Counted from the stretch's first letter, positions 17,714-25,979 are shown. The stretch is 64,000 nt of DNA from Candidatus Obscuribacterales bacterium (GCA_020054205.1 JAGVLS010000035.1:55403-119402); one strand, 5' to 3'. Made by a program: numbers and translations. Notes: a model not told the origin generated them from the letters alone.

Positions 17714-18949
17714 ATGTCTAGAAAAACAGCCCTAATTGCTTTGCTTGTTTTTCTATTGAGTTTTATGGCTTTAACAGCAGGCTGTTCACCAACTCAAATA
17801 CCTTTGCCTCCTAATGAGGCAAATATTAGCAATAATAATTTGAACAAGTCAGAGGAACCTGATAGAAAAGATCAAATTGCTGCTGACACAAATTTGGAAA
17901 TCATGGACGAGGCATCCGGGGAAAAACTTCGCACACACATTTGTGATGATACCGGTAAAGAAATTGAAACTTTAATCGAATATCAAAACGAAGACAAAGG
18001 ACACATATGGTTACGATCAAATGGCACTGCCGATCGTGCTACTGTTACCAACAATGAGGGTAAGCTGTTAATAGAATATTCATTTGCTGATGATGGCATG
18101 ACCATCGCTTCAGGCAAAGAGTTTCGCTCTAATGGCACAATAAAACAAGTCATTGAGACGCAAGCTGATAGCAGCCGTAAGATTACCACTTATTGGCACA
18201 GCAATGATTCTACAACCGATGCACAAAATGTTTTCTCCATAGTCATTTGCCAACCAGATAATTCATTTGAAGTCTCGTATTATCATCCTGAGGGTAAAAT
18301 TTGGTCTAAAAAATTTGGTATTAATCTTGGTCGTAAATATCCTCATACGTATTACCAAGAATTTGATCCACAAACTGAAATAAAAGAAGAAACTTATTTC
18401 AATAAAAGAGGTCAAATTATTTTCGTAGACCGTGTACTTTCTGGAGATCTACACCAAAAAGTTTTCTATCGCATCAACGGAACAATCAGTCATACACAAA
18501 ATTATGTATGGTTGTGCAAAAACGGTGGCAATTTCAAGACTTTAACGCAAATAGAAAGATATGATGCTGAAGGCAAAAACGTCATTGAAAAAATCATCAT
18601 GTCTAAGCCTACGGAAAGCCTGGCTGAAGCAAAACCATCTGAAATTTATTATCCAACAAATAGCGATGGCAGTGTCTCTGTTAAACATATAAACAGTGAT
18701 GACAAAGTAGAAAGTGTAGAACAATTAGATGCATCTGGCAAAAGAATAAGCCTTGATGAAATTCCAGAAAGTCAACGCACATACGCCTACATCCCATATT
18801 ACACTGCACGTCTTTATGATCCACTTCCTTATCAAATTGATCTTTTCTTGCGCTGGTCTCAAACAGAAATTGACCCAATAAGGATGTCCATCTTTAACAA
18901 TTGTGGCATAGAATTTCTTCGTGCCGAATGGGACTACGAACCCTACTAA
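17714..18949 (+). CDS. Lipoprotein with YD/MORN-like repeats
   Basis: 411 aa from the ATG after ATAAGGATAAAACAATAATT. A lipoprotein signal ends FMALTAGC. The mature part has an Asn/Ser-rich linker, then repeated beta-strand segments of the kind found in YwqK/MORN-like proteins, e.g. FRSNGTIKQVIETQADSSRK, YFNKRGQIIFVDRVLSG, YRINGTISHTQNY. Such repeats are structural and give no enzyme function. The gene follows adk by 16 bases and may share its transcript. Confidence 0.6.
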   Translation: MSRKTALIALLVFLLSFMALTAGCSPTQIPLPPNEANISNNNLNKSEEPDRKDQIAADTNLEIMDEASGEKLRTHICDDTGKEIETLIEYQNEDKGHIWLRSNGTADRATVTNNEGKLLIEYSFADDGMTIASGKEFRSNGTIKQVIETQADSSRKITTYWHSNDSTTDAQNVFSIVICQPDNSFEVSYYHPEGKIWSKKFGINLGRKYPHTYYQEFDPQTEIKEETYFNKRGQIIFVDRVLSGDLHQKVFYRINGTISHTQNYVWLCKNGGNFKTLTQIERYDAEGKNVIEKIIMSKPTESLAEAKPSEIYYPTNSDGSVSVKHINSDDKVESVEQLDASGKRISLDEIPESQRTYAYIPYYTARLYDPLPYQIDLFLRWSQTEIDPIRMSIFNNCGIEFLRAEWDYEPY

Positions 18950-19005
18950 ATAACATCCTCTTTAAAGTAAAAAAAAACATGGCAGCATGAAAAAAGGAGA
19001 CTTCC

Positions 19006-19722
19006 ATGACAAACACGCATCAAGATAGCGCAATTGTTCATATTGGTGATGACCAGTTTGAATCAGCTGTGCTTGGTTCCGACAAGCCCGTACTTCTCGA
19101 TTTTTATTCTGATACATGTCCACCTTGCCTAATGATGGGTACAGTTTTGGAAAAGCTAGCCTGGCAGCATCGCCATAAAGTTACCGTTGTAAAAATGCGT
19201 TTGCCTGATTGCAAGGCAACAGCAGAAGGTTTTGAAATTACCAGTGTACCAACTCTACTCTTTTTCCATAATGGCGAAGTCGTACAGACAGAAGTAGGCT
19301 ATGAAGATTATGCTTACCTGAGAGATTTGTTCGATGATTTTGTTGCTCATTATGCTGGCGGCAATAATGTAGATGATGCACAAGCAGAAGCTGAAGAGAT
19401 TGCTTTTGAAGAAGCTGTTTTGGCTGCCGAGACTGCTTTCAATGCCGTTGAAGAGCCAGCACATGCAACGCTCAATATTGTTTATGAACCAGCTGCCGAT
19501 GAACTGGATGCTGCGCTTGCGCAACTTGCAGCTAGCAGGGATGATGATTTGCCGTCAGACCAATACGAAGCACAAGACCAAGCTCTTGTTGCTGCTTTTA
19601 GGGCTAAGACCGACGAAGCAGTAAATGCTTATCGTGCTGTGGTTCGTCCAGCGCGGCAAGTTTATTTTGATGCTGTGGCGGAAGCTTTTGCTGCTTACAA
19701 AAATGATTGCGATGAAAAGTAA
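19006..19722 (+). CDS. Thioredoxin with long acidic helical C-terminus
   Basis: 238 aa. Residues ~5-115 are a thioredoxin fold: FYSDTCPPCLMMG holds the active-site CPPC (thioredoxin has CGPC) and ITSVPTLLFF the cis-Pro loop. No signal peptide, so a cytoplasmic disulfide reductase or chaperone-like protein is expected. The last ~120 residues are Ala/Glu/Asp-rich helices (DDAQAEAEEIAFEEAVLAAE and on), probably coiled-coil, absent from normal thioredoxins. GAAAAAAGGAGACTTCC precedes ATG. Confidence 0.8.
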   Translation: MTNTHQDSAIVHIGDDQFESAVLGSDKPVLLDFYSDTCPPCLMMGTVLEKLAWQHRHKVTVVKMRLPDCKATAEGFEITSVPTLLFFHNGEVVQTEVGYEDYAYLRDLFDDFVAHYAGGNNVDDAQAEAEEIAFEEAVLAAETAFNAVEEPAHATLNIVYEPAADELDAALAQLAASRDDDLPSDQYEAQDQALVAAFRAKTDEAVNAYRAVVRPARQVYFDAVAEAFAAYKNDCDEK

Positions 19723-19804
19723 GACAGTCAAAAACAAGCAATCAACAAAACACTTTTAATTTAAGCAGCTAATTTGCTTGGTTAGCTCGTAGCATTTTCA
19801 TTTA

Positions 19805-19858
19805 ATAAAAAGGCAGGTGGTATGTCGACACAGACATTAAATCCATCTGCCTTTTTAT
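19805..19858. terminator. Compound hairpin terminator
   Basis: ATAAAAAGGCAG pairs with CTGCCTTTTTAT (plus TGG/CCA inside), with a second TGTC-GACACA-GACA hairpin in the loop. The T-run makes it a good terminator for the thioredoxin gene. Confidence 0.75.
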
Positions 19859-20414
19859 TGTAATATCGCTTTATACTATTTGATATAATAGACAATACAG
19901 ATAGCAATAATCACAAGCAAATTATATTAAACAAGGAATTTTCCCATTTCATGTTAATGATTAAATGCCTGTCTGCAAGCCATTACTAGCAGAAAGATTA
20001 GAGACTACGCTAACTTCATGAACGCTTGAAACTTTGAATTAATGCGGTAAATACGATAGCAAAGCTTGCGCATGATTTTAGATCTCTATTAGTTAAATAC
20101 CCCAAAAGTAGTCATACTGTCTATCTTAATCACAAGCGCACGTGGTAAATACTCTAATTTCATATGATCTAGTCTTATTGACTTAGTATCTCTCCAAGAA
20201 TTAAGGTCAGATCACAGTATATTTATACCTCTCACTTGAAGAAAAACAAAGCCAAAAGCTAAGTAGCAAAAGCAAAAACTCAATTTCACCAGAGCGTTAC
20301 CTCGCTACCTAGCTTGCCGTCATCCATTTTACCCATGCTCTTTGTCTGAGCAAACTCATCTTGAGCAGCACACCTCTGATTGTTTGCAACAACGAAAACA
20401 GAAAGGGCATTCTC
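19859..20414. other. Gene-free stretch with VapBC-operator-like sequence
   Basis: No supported gene. At 19873-19887 the 15-mer ATACTATTTGATATA repeats exactly the one in the vapBC promoter. The rest is AT-rich and presumably carries the promoter of the gene at 20415. Confidence 0.45.
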
Positions 20415-21104
20415 ATGAAGGCACGTAACATGTTCTTCTTCGATCTGTGGTTTACGTTAATCGGCGGACTCACCACCGACCCAATTCTCTCGCTGCAACG
20501 CATCGTCGGTTACAACCCGAATGATCCAGATTCAGATCGTTGCGAGCCGCCAACCAAAGTCGACCCGGTCTTTCTTAACTTTTGCTCGACGCTTTGGGCA
20601 GAAGATGAAAGAACGTTCTTGCAATCTGTCACTCGCCAATTCGGCATTGAGCTGACAGACAAGATGCACGCCGATTTCGCCGAGCTTACAAAAGCAGAAA
20701 AGAAGGCAGTTTATTTGTTTGATGACAGCCTGCCTACACTTGCTGCTTTGCGGGCACAGTCAAGAAAAATCGGCGTCATTTCCAATTTGTGGCCATTCTG
20801 CACAAAACGCATATTCGGTGCTCTTTTGCCGAATTTGTTTCAGCCACAACTTCAGATATTGTCCTATCAGGTTGGCGCAGCCAAACCCGACCAGGTCATT
20901 TTTGAAGATGCCATCACACGCGCAGGTGTTGAAGCTTGTGATTGTTACATGGTTGGTGACAGTCTTGCCACCGACATCAAAGGTGCGCTTGCTATGGGCA
21001 TGAAGCCAGTTCTGATTAAGCGCAATCACGCAACCCCATTGCCTGCCGACCTCGACCCGAAAGTGACAGTGATTGGTTCACTGTCTGAATTGTTGGATTT
21101 CTAA
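20415..21104 (+). CDS. HAD-superfamily hydrolase
   Basis: 229 aa. The ATG follows CAGAAAGGGCATTCTC, the leader form common here. HAD motifs in order: motif I FFFDLWFTL, motif II VISNLW, motif III Lys in GAAKPDQVIF, motif IV VGDSLATDI. The nucleophile Asp is present but the second motif I Asp (general acid) is replaced by Phe (DLWF), so phosphatase activity may be weak or altered. The cap resembles the HAD-like phosphatase/dehalogenase group. Substrate unknown. It lies at the start of the G+C-richer centre. Confidence 0.75.
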   Translation: MKARNMFFFDLWFTLIGGLTTDPILSLQRIVGYNPNDPDSDRCEPPTKVDPVFLNFCSTLWAEDERTFLQSVTRQFGIELTDKMHADFAELTKAEKKAVYLFDDSLPTLAALRAQSRKIGVISNLWPFCTKRIFGALLPNLFQPQLQILSYQVGAAKPDQVIFEDAITRAGVEACDCYMVGDSLATDIKGALAMGMKPVLIKRNHATPLPADLDPKVTVIGSLSELLDF

Positions 21105-21130
21105 CAAAGATTGAAAAAAGGAACTTGATC

Positions 21131-21526
21131 ATGACAAAGCTTAGCAAAAACATCCGCAACAACGGCTTCACCCTCGTTGAACTGTTAGTCATACTCGCCA
21201 TCGTCGGCATAATACTGGCGCTCTTGGCGCCGGCCGCATACGAGTGGTGGCATAGCAGTCCAGAAAATCTCGTGCCAGTCGAAGGAGTCATTTCCAGTTA
21301 CAGCTGCGATGCGACAAATCCCTATCGCAGTTACAAAACCACCTATCAGGTGGTTTTTCAACTCGAAGGTCACACAGAGACCTTCACGACCAACAGCAAC
21401 CAGCGCGGCTGGGACGACTCACTGCGCCTCTTGAAAGAAGGTGATCAGGTAAAATTCATTCACAACACAGTCACTGGGAGGGTGAAGAACTTGGAAAAAG
21501 TTCTCTTACCGGAACGGCTCAACTAG
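21131..21526 (+). CDS. Type IV prepilin-like protein
   Basis: 131 aa. NNGFTLVELLVILAIVGIIL is a textbook prepilin cleavage and assembly motif: cut after Gly, N-methylated Phe, Glu at +5, long hydrophobic helix. The C-terminal part is short, beta-rich, with a single Cys. It may be a minor pseudopilin or a lone surface protein; no pilus machinery is nearby. AAAAAAGGAACTTGATC precedes ATG. Confidence 0.75.
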   Translation: MTKLSKNIRNNGFTLVELLVILAIVGIILALLAPAAYEWWHSSPENLVPVEGVISSYSCDATNPYRSYKTTYQVVFQLEGHTETFTTNSNQRGWDDSLRLLKEGDQVKFIHNTVTGRVKNLEKVLLPERLN

Positions 21527-21618
21527 CACAGCAAAAGCTAGCTCGCCCAACTAGCAAAAGACAAGCCGGAATCGAACATTCAGTAATTTCAAAACTCTGT
21601 ATCTGTAAGGAAACATCT

Positions 21619-21960
21619 ATGTCCTCAGGATCACGCGAAAGATTTTTTTACATCGGACCTGGTGGTCGCAACCAGGATGGTGGCACCAATTGCACACTCT
21701 GCGTGGTGGCAGCGCACTACAGCAAGAGTGTCACTGCTGCTAATGAATTGCTCGAGACGCTGCGACAGAAACTCTGCCAGCATAACATCGAGTTTACCGA
21801 CAAGGGTCCTGACGCAGCAAATCTCAGTTTCGGGATTGCCACCTGGAACAGGGGTCAGCTGCAACTGAGCTTGGATGTGGCATTGAAGATGTCCTGCAAT
21901 GAAGTCGATGCCGCTTTCCAAGCTGCCGGCTTTGTCAAAGGACATCCCGACAGCCAGTAA
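21619..21960 (+). CDS. Hypothetical protein, 113 aa
   Basis: Soluble, no family recognised. A Gly-rich start (FFYIGPGGRNQDGGTNC) leads to a helix-rich centre with several Cys (TNCTLC, KLCQ, SCNE). GTAAGGAAACATCT precedes ATG. The gene lies directly upstream of two tRNA-like elements. Confidence 0.55.
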   Translation: MSSGSRERFFYIGPGGRNQDGGTNCTLCVVAAHYSKSVTAANELLETLRQKLCQHNIEFTDKGPDAANLSFGIATWNRGQLQLSLDVALKMSCNEVDAAFQAAGFVKGHPDSQ

Positions 21961-21978
21961 AACGACGTTGTCCGAAAA

Positions 21979-22052
21979 CAACTCTTGTTAGGAAGTCATA
22001 GCTAATAAACCAATTAGCATTTGACGTGAGTTCGATTCTCACACAAGAGTTG
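21979..22052 (+). tRNA. tRNA-like element A, no D-stem
   Basis: A 10 bp acceptor-like helix (21979-21988 with 22043-22052), a perfect T-arm (GTGAG-TTCGATT-CTCAC, 22026-22042) and an anticodon-like arm GCTAA/TTAGC (22001-22018) with an 8-base loop TAAACCAA. There is no D-stem and no U33-type loop. It cannot be assigned an amino acid; it may be a decayed tRNA or a tRNA-like structure. No CCA encoded. Confidence 0.5.
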
Positions 22053-22056
22053 TAGC

Positions 22057-22141
22057 GCACTCGTAGCTCAATCGGCAGAGCAACGGACTTTTATATCCAA
22101 AAAGAGCCTGGAGGCTATGGGTTCAAACCCCATCGAGTGCG
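22057..22141 (+). tRNA. Class II tRNA-like gene with 8-base anticodon loop
   Basis: Acceptor GCACTCG/CGAGTGC, D-arm GCTC-AATCGGCA-GAGC, T-arm ATGGG-TTCAAAC-CCCAT are perfect. A variable arm AGCC-TGGA-GGCT makes it class II (Leu, Ser, Tyr type). The anticodon arm is odd: only GGA/TCC pairs, leaving an 8-base loop CTTTTATA. Read as triplet it could be UUU (Lys) or UUA (a stop-codon reader); read as an expanded loop it could be UUUA. Identity is therefore open. No CCA encoded. Confidence 0.65.
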
Positions 22142-22210
22142 TGTCGTTCTATCCCTTTCATTGTCATCGCAAACATTCAAATGAAAACAAACCAGCAAAG
22201 GAGATGCAAA

Positions 22211-22780
22211 ATGACAAGCTGGCTTAATTCATTAGTCGGTCTGCTTCCTTGGACCACCAGAAACAAGAATCTGTACTACTTCTCGGAAATAGTACGGGCA
22301 AACAAGCTTTGCAGACAACTCGATGCTATTCCAATGAGCAAAGTCGCCAAACGCCAGAAATTGGCTGAGCGTCTCTTTGGCTCGATTGGAGAAAATAGCA
22401 CCATCCTGCCAGGGTTTCGCTGCGATGTTGGCACCAACATCAGAGCCGGCAGAAACATCTTCATCAATTACAATTGCGTCTTCCTCGATTGGGTAGCAAT
22501 TGAAATTGGTGACTACACGATATTTGGACCCAACGTGCATCTGTACGGTGCCAATCATCCATTGGACCCAATTCGCCGCCGCAGCGAATTTGCCACAAAG
22601 TTGCCGATCCGCATTGGCAAGGATGTCTGGGTGGGTGGCAACACATGCATTATGCATGGTGTTACTATTGGCGATGGCGCTATAATTGGCTGCGGCTCAG
22701 TAGTCACCAAAGATGTGCCGGCACGCGCAATTGTTGCTGGTAATCCAGTACGTGTCCTGCGTTATGTTGACGAAGAATGA
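22211..22780 (+). CDS. Hexapeptide-repeat O-acetyltransferase (maltose/galactoside acetyltransferase type)
   Basis: 189 aa. An N-terminal helix region (VGLLPWTTRNKN, LAERLFGSIG) is followed by a left-handed beta-helix with hexapeptide repeats (VGTNIRAGRNIFINYNCVF onward), the YGANHPLD active-site His region, and IGDGAIIGCGSVVTKDVPA near the end. It uses acetyl-CoA to acetylate a sugar hydroxyl. I chose the ATG right after AGGAGATGCAAA instead of an earlier in-frame one. Its 3' end overlaps the convergent hydrolase by 19 bases. Confidence 0.85.
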   Translation: MTSWLNSLVGLLPWTTRNKNLYYFSEIVRANKLCRQLDAIPMSKVAKRQKLAERLFGSIGENSTILPGFRCDVGTNIRAGRNIFINYNCVFLDWVAIEIGDYTIFGPNVHLYGANHPLDPIRRRSEFATKLPIRIGKDVWVGGNTCIMHGVTIGDGAIIGCGSVVTKDVPARAIVAGNPVRVLRYVDEE

Positions 22781-23616
22781 ACAAATTCTTTGATAAGAGC
22801 CAAAGCTCTTAAGGAGGCTGGACAATTAACATCATAAAATGACCAGCTATGTCCTTGGTCCTTGAACTGCTCAAAGGTCACGCGAATATTTTCTGCTTGC
22901 AAACGCTGATACAAAATCTGGGAATCATCTTCCAGAATTTCATGTGTTCCACACATGATAAGCGTTGGGCTTAGCTTAGCAAAATTTGCGTAAAGAGGAG
23001 ATATGAGCGGTTCTTGCAATGACTTGCCATTGGCGTACATACGCGCGCACTCTTGTAGACCATCGCGCGTCAGGTCTAAATCCAAAGCTTGATTTCTCTC
23101 AAAAGCAGAGCTTTTACATTCTAAGTCCAACCATGGGGAAATAAAAATGTAATAAGCAGGCTGCTTACGGTAAGAATCTCTGAGGGAAATTCCAGATGAC
23201 AAAGCAATATTGCCGCCAGCACTGTCTCCCAGAAGACCAATTTTTGCTGACGGATAACGCTCTTGCAAGGAAGTAATAACGCGCAAAACTTCATCAAGTG
23301 CAATTGGAAAAGGATTTTCTGGCGCTAGTGAATAGTCGATGAGCAAAACGCTTTTTCCAATCTGATGAGCAAGGTGACTGGCCCAAGGACCATGCGTCCG
23401 GTTAGAGCCTAAGAAAAAGCCACCTCCATGCACATATACCAATATCTCGTTATAGTCGAGGTTTTGCTTTCCATACCAGTGACAATCAACTCCTGCGATA
23501 GTCTCTGATGTGTGGTAAATGTCAGCTGCTTTCGGGTAGCGTTTTCCCTGCAAGTCAAACTGTTCACGGATTGTTTTCAAGTCAAATTTGCTCATTGCCG
23601 GGACATTATACAACAT
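22762..23616 (-). CDS. Alpha/beta hydrolase, HSL/esterase family
   Basis: 284 aa. HGGGFFLGS is the oxyanion-hole signature of hormone-sensitive-lipase-type esterases, and GDSAGGN holds the nucleophile Ser; the catalytic His is in QGHSWSFYD near the end, and Asp probably in GTHEILEDDS. It should hydrolyse carboxylic esters. It is the only clear minus-strand gene in the large plus-strand block. A second in-frame ATG lies seven codons in; neither start has a strong ribosome binding site. Confidence 0.85.
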   Translation of the reverse strand: MLYNVPAMSKFDLKTIREQFDLQGKRYPKAADIYHTSETIAGVDCHWYGKQNLDYNEILVYVHGGGFFLGSNRTHGPWASHLAHQIGKSVLLIDYSLAPENPFPIALDEVLRVITSLQERYPSAKIGLLGDSAGGNIALSSGISLRDSYRKQPAYYIFISPWLDLECKSSAFERNQALDLDLTRDGLQECARMYANGKSLQEPLISPLYANFAKLSPTLIMCGTHEILEDDSQILYQRLQAENIRVTFEQFKDQGHSWSFYDVNCPASLRALALIKEFVHSSST

Positions 23617-23639
23617 CTTTATTTACCGCCCCATCACCC

Positions 23640-23713
23640 TGCCGAATAGCTCAGCTGGTTAGAGCGCCTGCTTTACACGCAGGAGGTCGTGGGTTCAAAT
23701 CCCACTTCGGTAA
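23640..23713 (+). tRNA. tRNA-Val (UAC)
   Basis: Canonical cloverleaf: acceptor TGCCGAA/TTCGGTA with discriminator A, D-arm GCTC...GAGC, anticodon arm CCTGC-TTTACAC-GCAGG with anticodon TAC, T-arm GTGGG-TTCAAAT-CCCAC. CCA is not encoded. Confidence 0.93.
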
Positions 23714-23727
23714 CTGTTCCTTGTATG

Positions 23728-23793
23728 GCGTGCAGTTTGCATTTCGCAGACTGACGCAGTTTTTCAGTAGGCAAAATTTGCCTGGAAAGAAGT
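23728..23793 (+). promoter_or_regulatory. Duplicated leader element L, copy 1
   Basis: About 65 bases, ~90% identical to 24087-24152, each ending just before a small gene. Two stems: CAGTTTGC/GCAGACTG (closed by GCGT/ACGC) and the palindromic AGGCAAA/TTTGCCT. The base changes between copies keep the stems paired. Function unknown; the position fits a translational or transcriptional leader. Confidence 0.7.
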
Positions 23794-23798
23794 GTGTC

Positions 23799-24020
23799 AT
23801 GTTCTTCACCAAGCTCGCCAACGCAGTGGGGACGATCGTGCTGGTATCCGCTGCCGGCATCGCCGTTGGCACTATTGTTCACGTTTGTAGCAACGGCAGC
23901 CCGCGACGTCGCCAGCAAGTGCGGCGTATCCAACGGCAACCCGACCGCCGCCATGCCGACCAGGGCGTGCTCGCCTTGTTCGGCAACGGGAACCTGCAAC
24001 AAAGGTGGTGGAACAACTAA
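23799..24020 (+). CDS. Small membrane-anchored Arg-rich protein, 73 aa
   Basis: One N-terminal helix (KLANAVGTIVLVSAAGIAVG) and a very basic, Arg/Gln-rich tail (SPRRRQQVRRIQRQPDRR). GGAAAGAAGTGTGTC precedes ATG. The longer open frame that includes this gene runs through the tRNA, so I use the internal start. No family recognised. Confidence 0.5.
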   Translation: MFFTKLANAVGTIVLVSAAGIAVGTIVHVCSNGSPRRRQQVRRIQRQPDRRHADQGVLALFGNGNLQQRWWNN

Positions 24021-24032
24021 CCACCAACGCGT

Positions 24033-24052
24033 GGCTCAATTATTCTTGAGCC
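24033..24052. other. Short hairpin between leader-controlled genes
   Basis: GGCTCAA, loop TTATTC, TTGAGCC: a perfect 7 bp stem after the 73 aa gene, without a strong T-tract. Confidence 0.45.
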
Positions 24053-24086
24053 GTAATTCGAGTCTGAGTCTGCAGTGTTTTTCACA

Positions 24087-24152
24087 GCGTGCAGTTTGCA
24101 CTTCGCAAACTGGCACAGTTTTTCAGTAGGCAAAATTTGCCTAGAAAGAGGT
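24087..24152 (+). promoter_or_regulatory. Duplicated leader element L, copy 2
   Basis: Second copy of the 23728 element. Stem CAGTTTGC/GCAAACTG replaces a wobble pair of copy 1 with a Watson-Crick pair, and the outer stem shifts to GTG/CAC. The AGGCAAA/TTTGCCT stem is unchanged. Confidence 0.7.
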
Positions 24153-24156
24153 TAAC

Positions 24157-24459
24157 ATGTGTTGCACAGTTCCAAACCAAAAAGCACATTACCCCAACAA
24201 CGACCGCGACTATCGCGGAGAAGGCGCGACGGAAGACCAACTGCGTAACTGGAATTGGGAATTTGTTGGCGAAGGCGACACCAACATCGACCCCGATACC
24301 GAAGAAGATCCTGGTCGCCCGGCTGTGGTCGACGCGCAGGGCGTCATCCACTTCCCCATCGTGCACGATAACGCCTGCCATCAGTTCGTCGACTGGAACG
24401 GCACGGTCGTCGAAGATGATGTGTGGTCGCCGGAAGAACATGAGCTTGCGCTCGTGTGA
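24157..24459 (+). CDS. Acidic small protein, 100 aa
   Basis: Rich in Asp/Glu (GEGDTNIDPDTEEDPG; VVEDDVWSPEEHE), soluble, with an early Cys pair. AGAAAGAGGTTAAC precedes ATG. No family recognised. It contrasts with the basic protein behind the other copy of the leader; whether the two proteins interact is a guess. Confidence 0.5.
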   Translation: MCCTVPNQKAHYPNNDRDYRGEGATEDQLRNWNWEFVGEGDTNIDPDTEEDPGRPAVVDAQGVIHFPIVHDNACHQFVDWNGTVVEDDVWSPEEHELALV

Positions 24460-24653
24460 TCTGACGACTCTTCGTGAAGTTGACCTGACCAACCAATGTC
24501 ATAAAAAGTGGCTACAATTCTCTGGGGAAGCTCCAGGGCGCCTGGCGAGCGGACACCGCTAGGGCATTTGCTCTAATCAACCACGTCTATTGTCCTCCGG
24601 TCACAAATTTGACTGAAGGATGATGGACAAAACAAAAGAAAGAACAAAGAAAC

Positions 24654-25067
24654 GTGTTCACTTTCATCGCTATGTTCGTTGTGGTTTGTCTGTGCGCGTT
24701 CGGTTTGATCTTCTTCGGACTCGGCTTGGTAATAAACGGAGTGTGCTTCTGCCGCGACAGCCAACGCTCAGAAGATCTGGTGGTGCGCGGCTTTGTGCTG
24801 ATGCTAGTCGGTGGAATTTTTGGTCTGGTCTTGGCCATGTTTCCCATTTGGTTCTTAGGTAAGATAAACTTTTTCACCGTAACTTGCACGACAGCCCTTG
24901 TGATAGCAGCCGTTGCCGTGGTCTTTTTCATCAAGGTAGTTCGCTGCAAACACAACGAAGACGCTGACAGGTTCATAAAGGGCGGGTTGGAATCACTTTG
25001 CATCTCGGCTACCCTTGTGCTGATGGCGGTTTTTTGCCTGTTGCATGATGGGGTACTGCAGAACTAG
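24654..25067 (+). CDS. Membrane protein, 137 aa
   Basis: Four helices (about 3-28, 46-70, 76-95, 113-130) with a Cys-bearing loop (GVCFCRDSQRSED). It begins at GTG 24654 or the in-frame ATG six codons later; no strong ribosome binding site decides. No family recognised. Confidence 0.55.
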   Translation: MFTFIAMFVVVCLCAFGLIFFGLGLVINGVCFCRDSQRSEDLVVRGFVLMLVGGIFGLVLAMFPIWFLGKINFFTVTCTTALVIAAVAVVFFIKVVRCKHNEDADRFIKGGLESLCISATLVLMAVFCLLHDGVLQN

Positions 25068-25086
25068 CACAAACCAGAAAGACACA

Positions 25087-25120
25087 AACACTAATTGCTA
25101 ATGCCTACGCAATTAGTGTT
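25087..25120. other. 12 bp hairpin
   Basis: AACACTAATTGC, loop TAATGCCTAC, GCAATTAGTGTT, followed by TAAAAAC, between the membrane gene and the gene at 25154. It could terminate weakly or process the transcript. Confidence 0.55.
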
Positions 25121-25153
25121 TAAAAACTTACCGCCTAAAAAGGAACCTTTCCG

Positions 25154-25864
25154 ATGACGACAGCAACGCTTTCATTCCGAGACTCAGCGACAGAAGCTGG
25201 CTTAACCACAGTCAGCGGCAGGGCTAGCAATCGTCGCTTCATCTTCGACACCAACAAGCACGGATACGTCGAGGTGCCGGTCGAGAACTTGCCTGCCTTC
25301 ATGGCATTTGCGCAGCAAGAAGGTGAGGAAAGAATATTCAGAGCACAAGTCGCCGAGCGAGCTCATCTCGAGCAACACGTCCGCGGACGACTTTCCCGGG
25401 TCCTATGGCATCGTGCACATCATGTGAACGCCGCCAAGAACTCACAGAAGTGGGTGACTCTCTCCGACTGGATGTCCGGCACCGAAGCGACGATACGCAT
25501 GGCAGGTCAAATTGCCGATGCCGTCGAAGACCTCGAGCGTCACTGGTTGGTTTTCCAAGGAGAGGAAGCTATTAACCTGCTGCGCCGCGTGCAGCAGCTG
25601 GACAAAAAGCCAATTCTCATGGTCCACTGCGAACGTGGCATGGGCATTGGCGCACATACCTACGAAGGTTATGTGCCGAATGGTTTCAGCATCAGCTATG
25701 GCAACAGGCTGATGACAGTGAGCGGCAACCTCGAAGTCCTTTACTGGAGCCCTGACACAAGTTGGCACGCTGATGGAAAGCACATCACCGCCGTTTACAC
25801 CTTGCCTCAGTACTTCGATGCGCAGGCGGTGAACGCGGTGAAGATCTCCGAGTTGGGTTTCTGA
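25154..25864 (+). CDS. Hypothetical protein, 236 aa
   Basis: Soluble, mixed alpha/beta. Visible segments: RFIFDTNKHGYVEVPVENLP near the start, HLEQHVRGRLSRVLWHRAHH, and a C-terminal part with HCERGMGIGAHTYEGYVPNG and YWSPDTSWHADGKH. Several His/Cys could bind metal but no known motif is met. AAAAAGGAACCTTTCCG precedes ATG. Not recognised. Confidence 0.6.
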   Translation: MTTATLSFRDSATEAGLTTVSGRASNRRFIFDTNKHGYVEVPVENLPAFMAFAQQEGEERIFRAQVAERAHLEQHVRGRLSRVLWHRAHHVNAAKNSQKWVTLSDWMSGTEATIRMAGQIADAVEDLERHWLVFQGEEAINLLRRVQQLDKKPILMVHCERGMGIGAHTYEGYVPNGFSISYGNRLMTVSGNLEVLYWSPDTSWHADGKHITAVYTLPQYFDAQAVNAVKISELGF

Positions 25865-25979
25865 ACATTCAGCCTGGTTAGTGTTTTCAAAAGCCCTTTG
25901 ATAGATATAGGTGACCCCGGGAATATGGTCACACACACGTAGACATGCTAGCCCGGTAGCATGTCAGAGAAAGAAAGAG

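Noticed and set aside
23508..23798. Long plus-strand frame into 23799
   Set aside because: It runs through tRNA-Val; only the part from 23799 has a ribosome binding site.
24089..24562. Plus-strand frame overlapping the acidic gene
   Set aside because: Starts inside the leader element and lacks a ribosome binding site; Arg/Thr-rich shadow.
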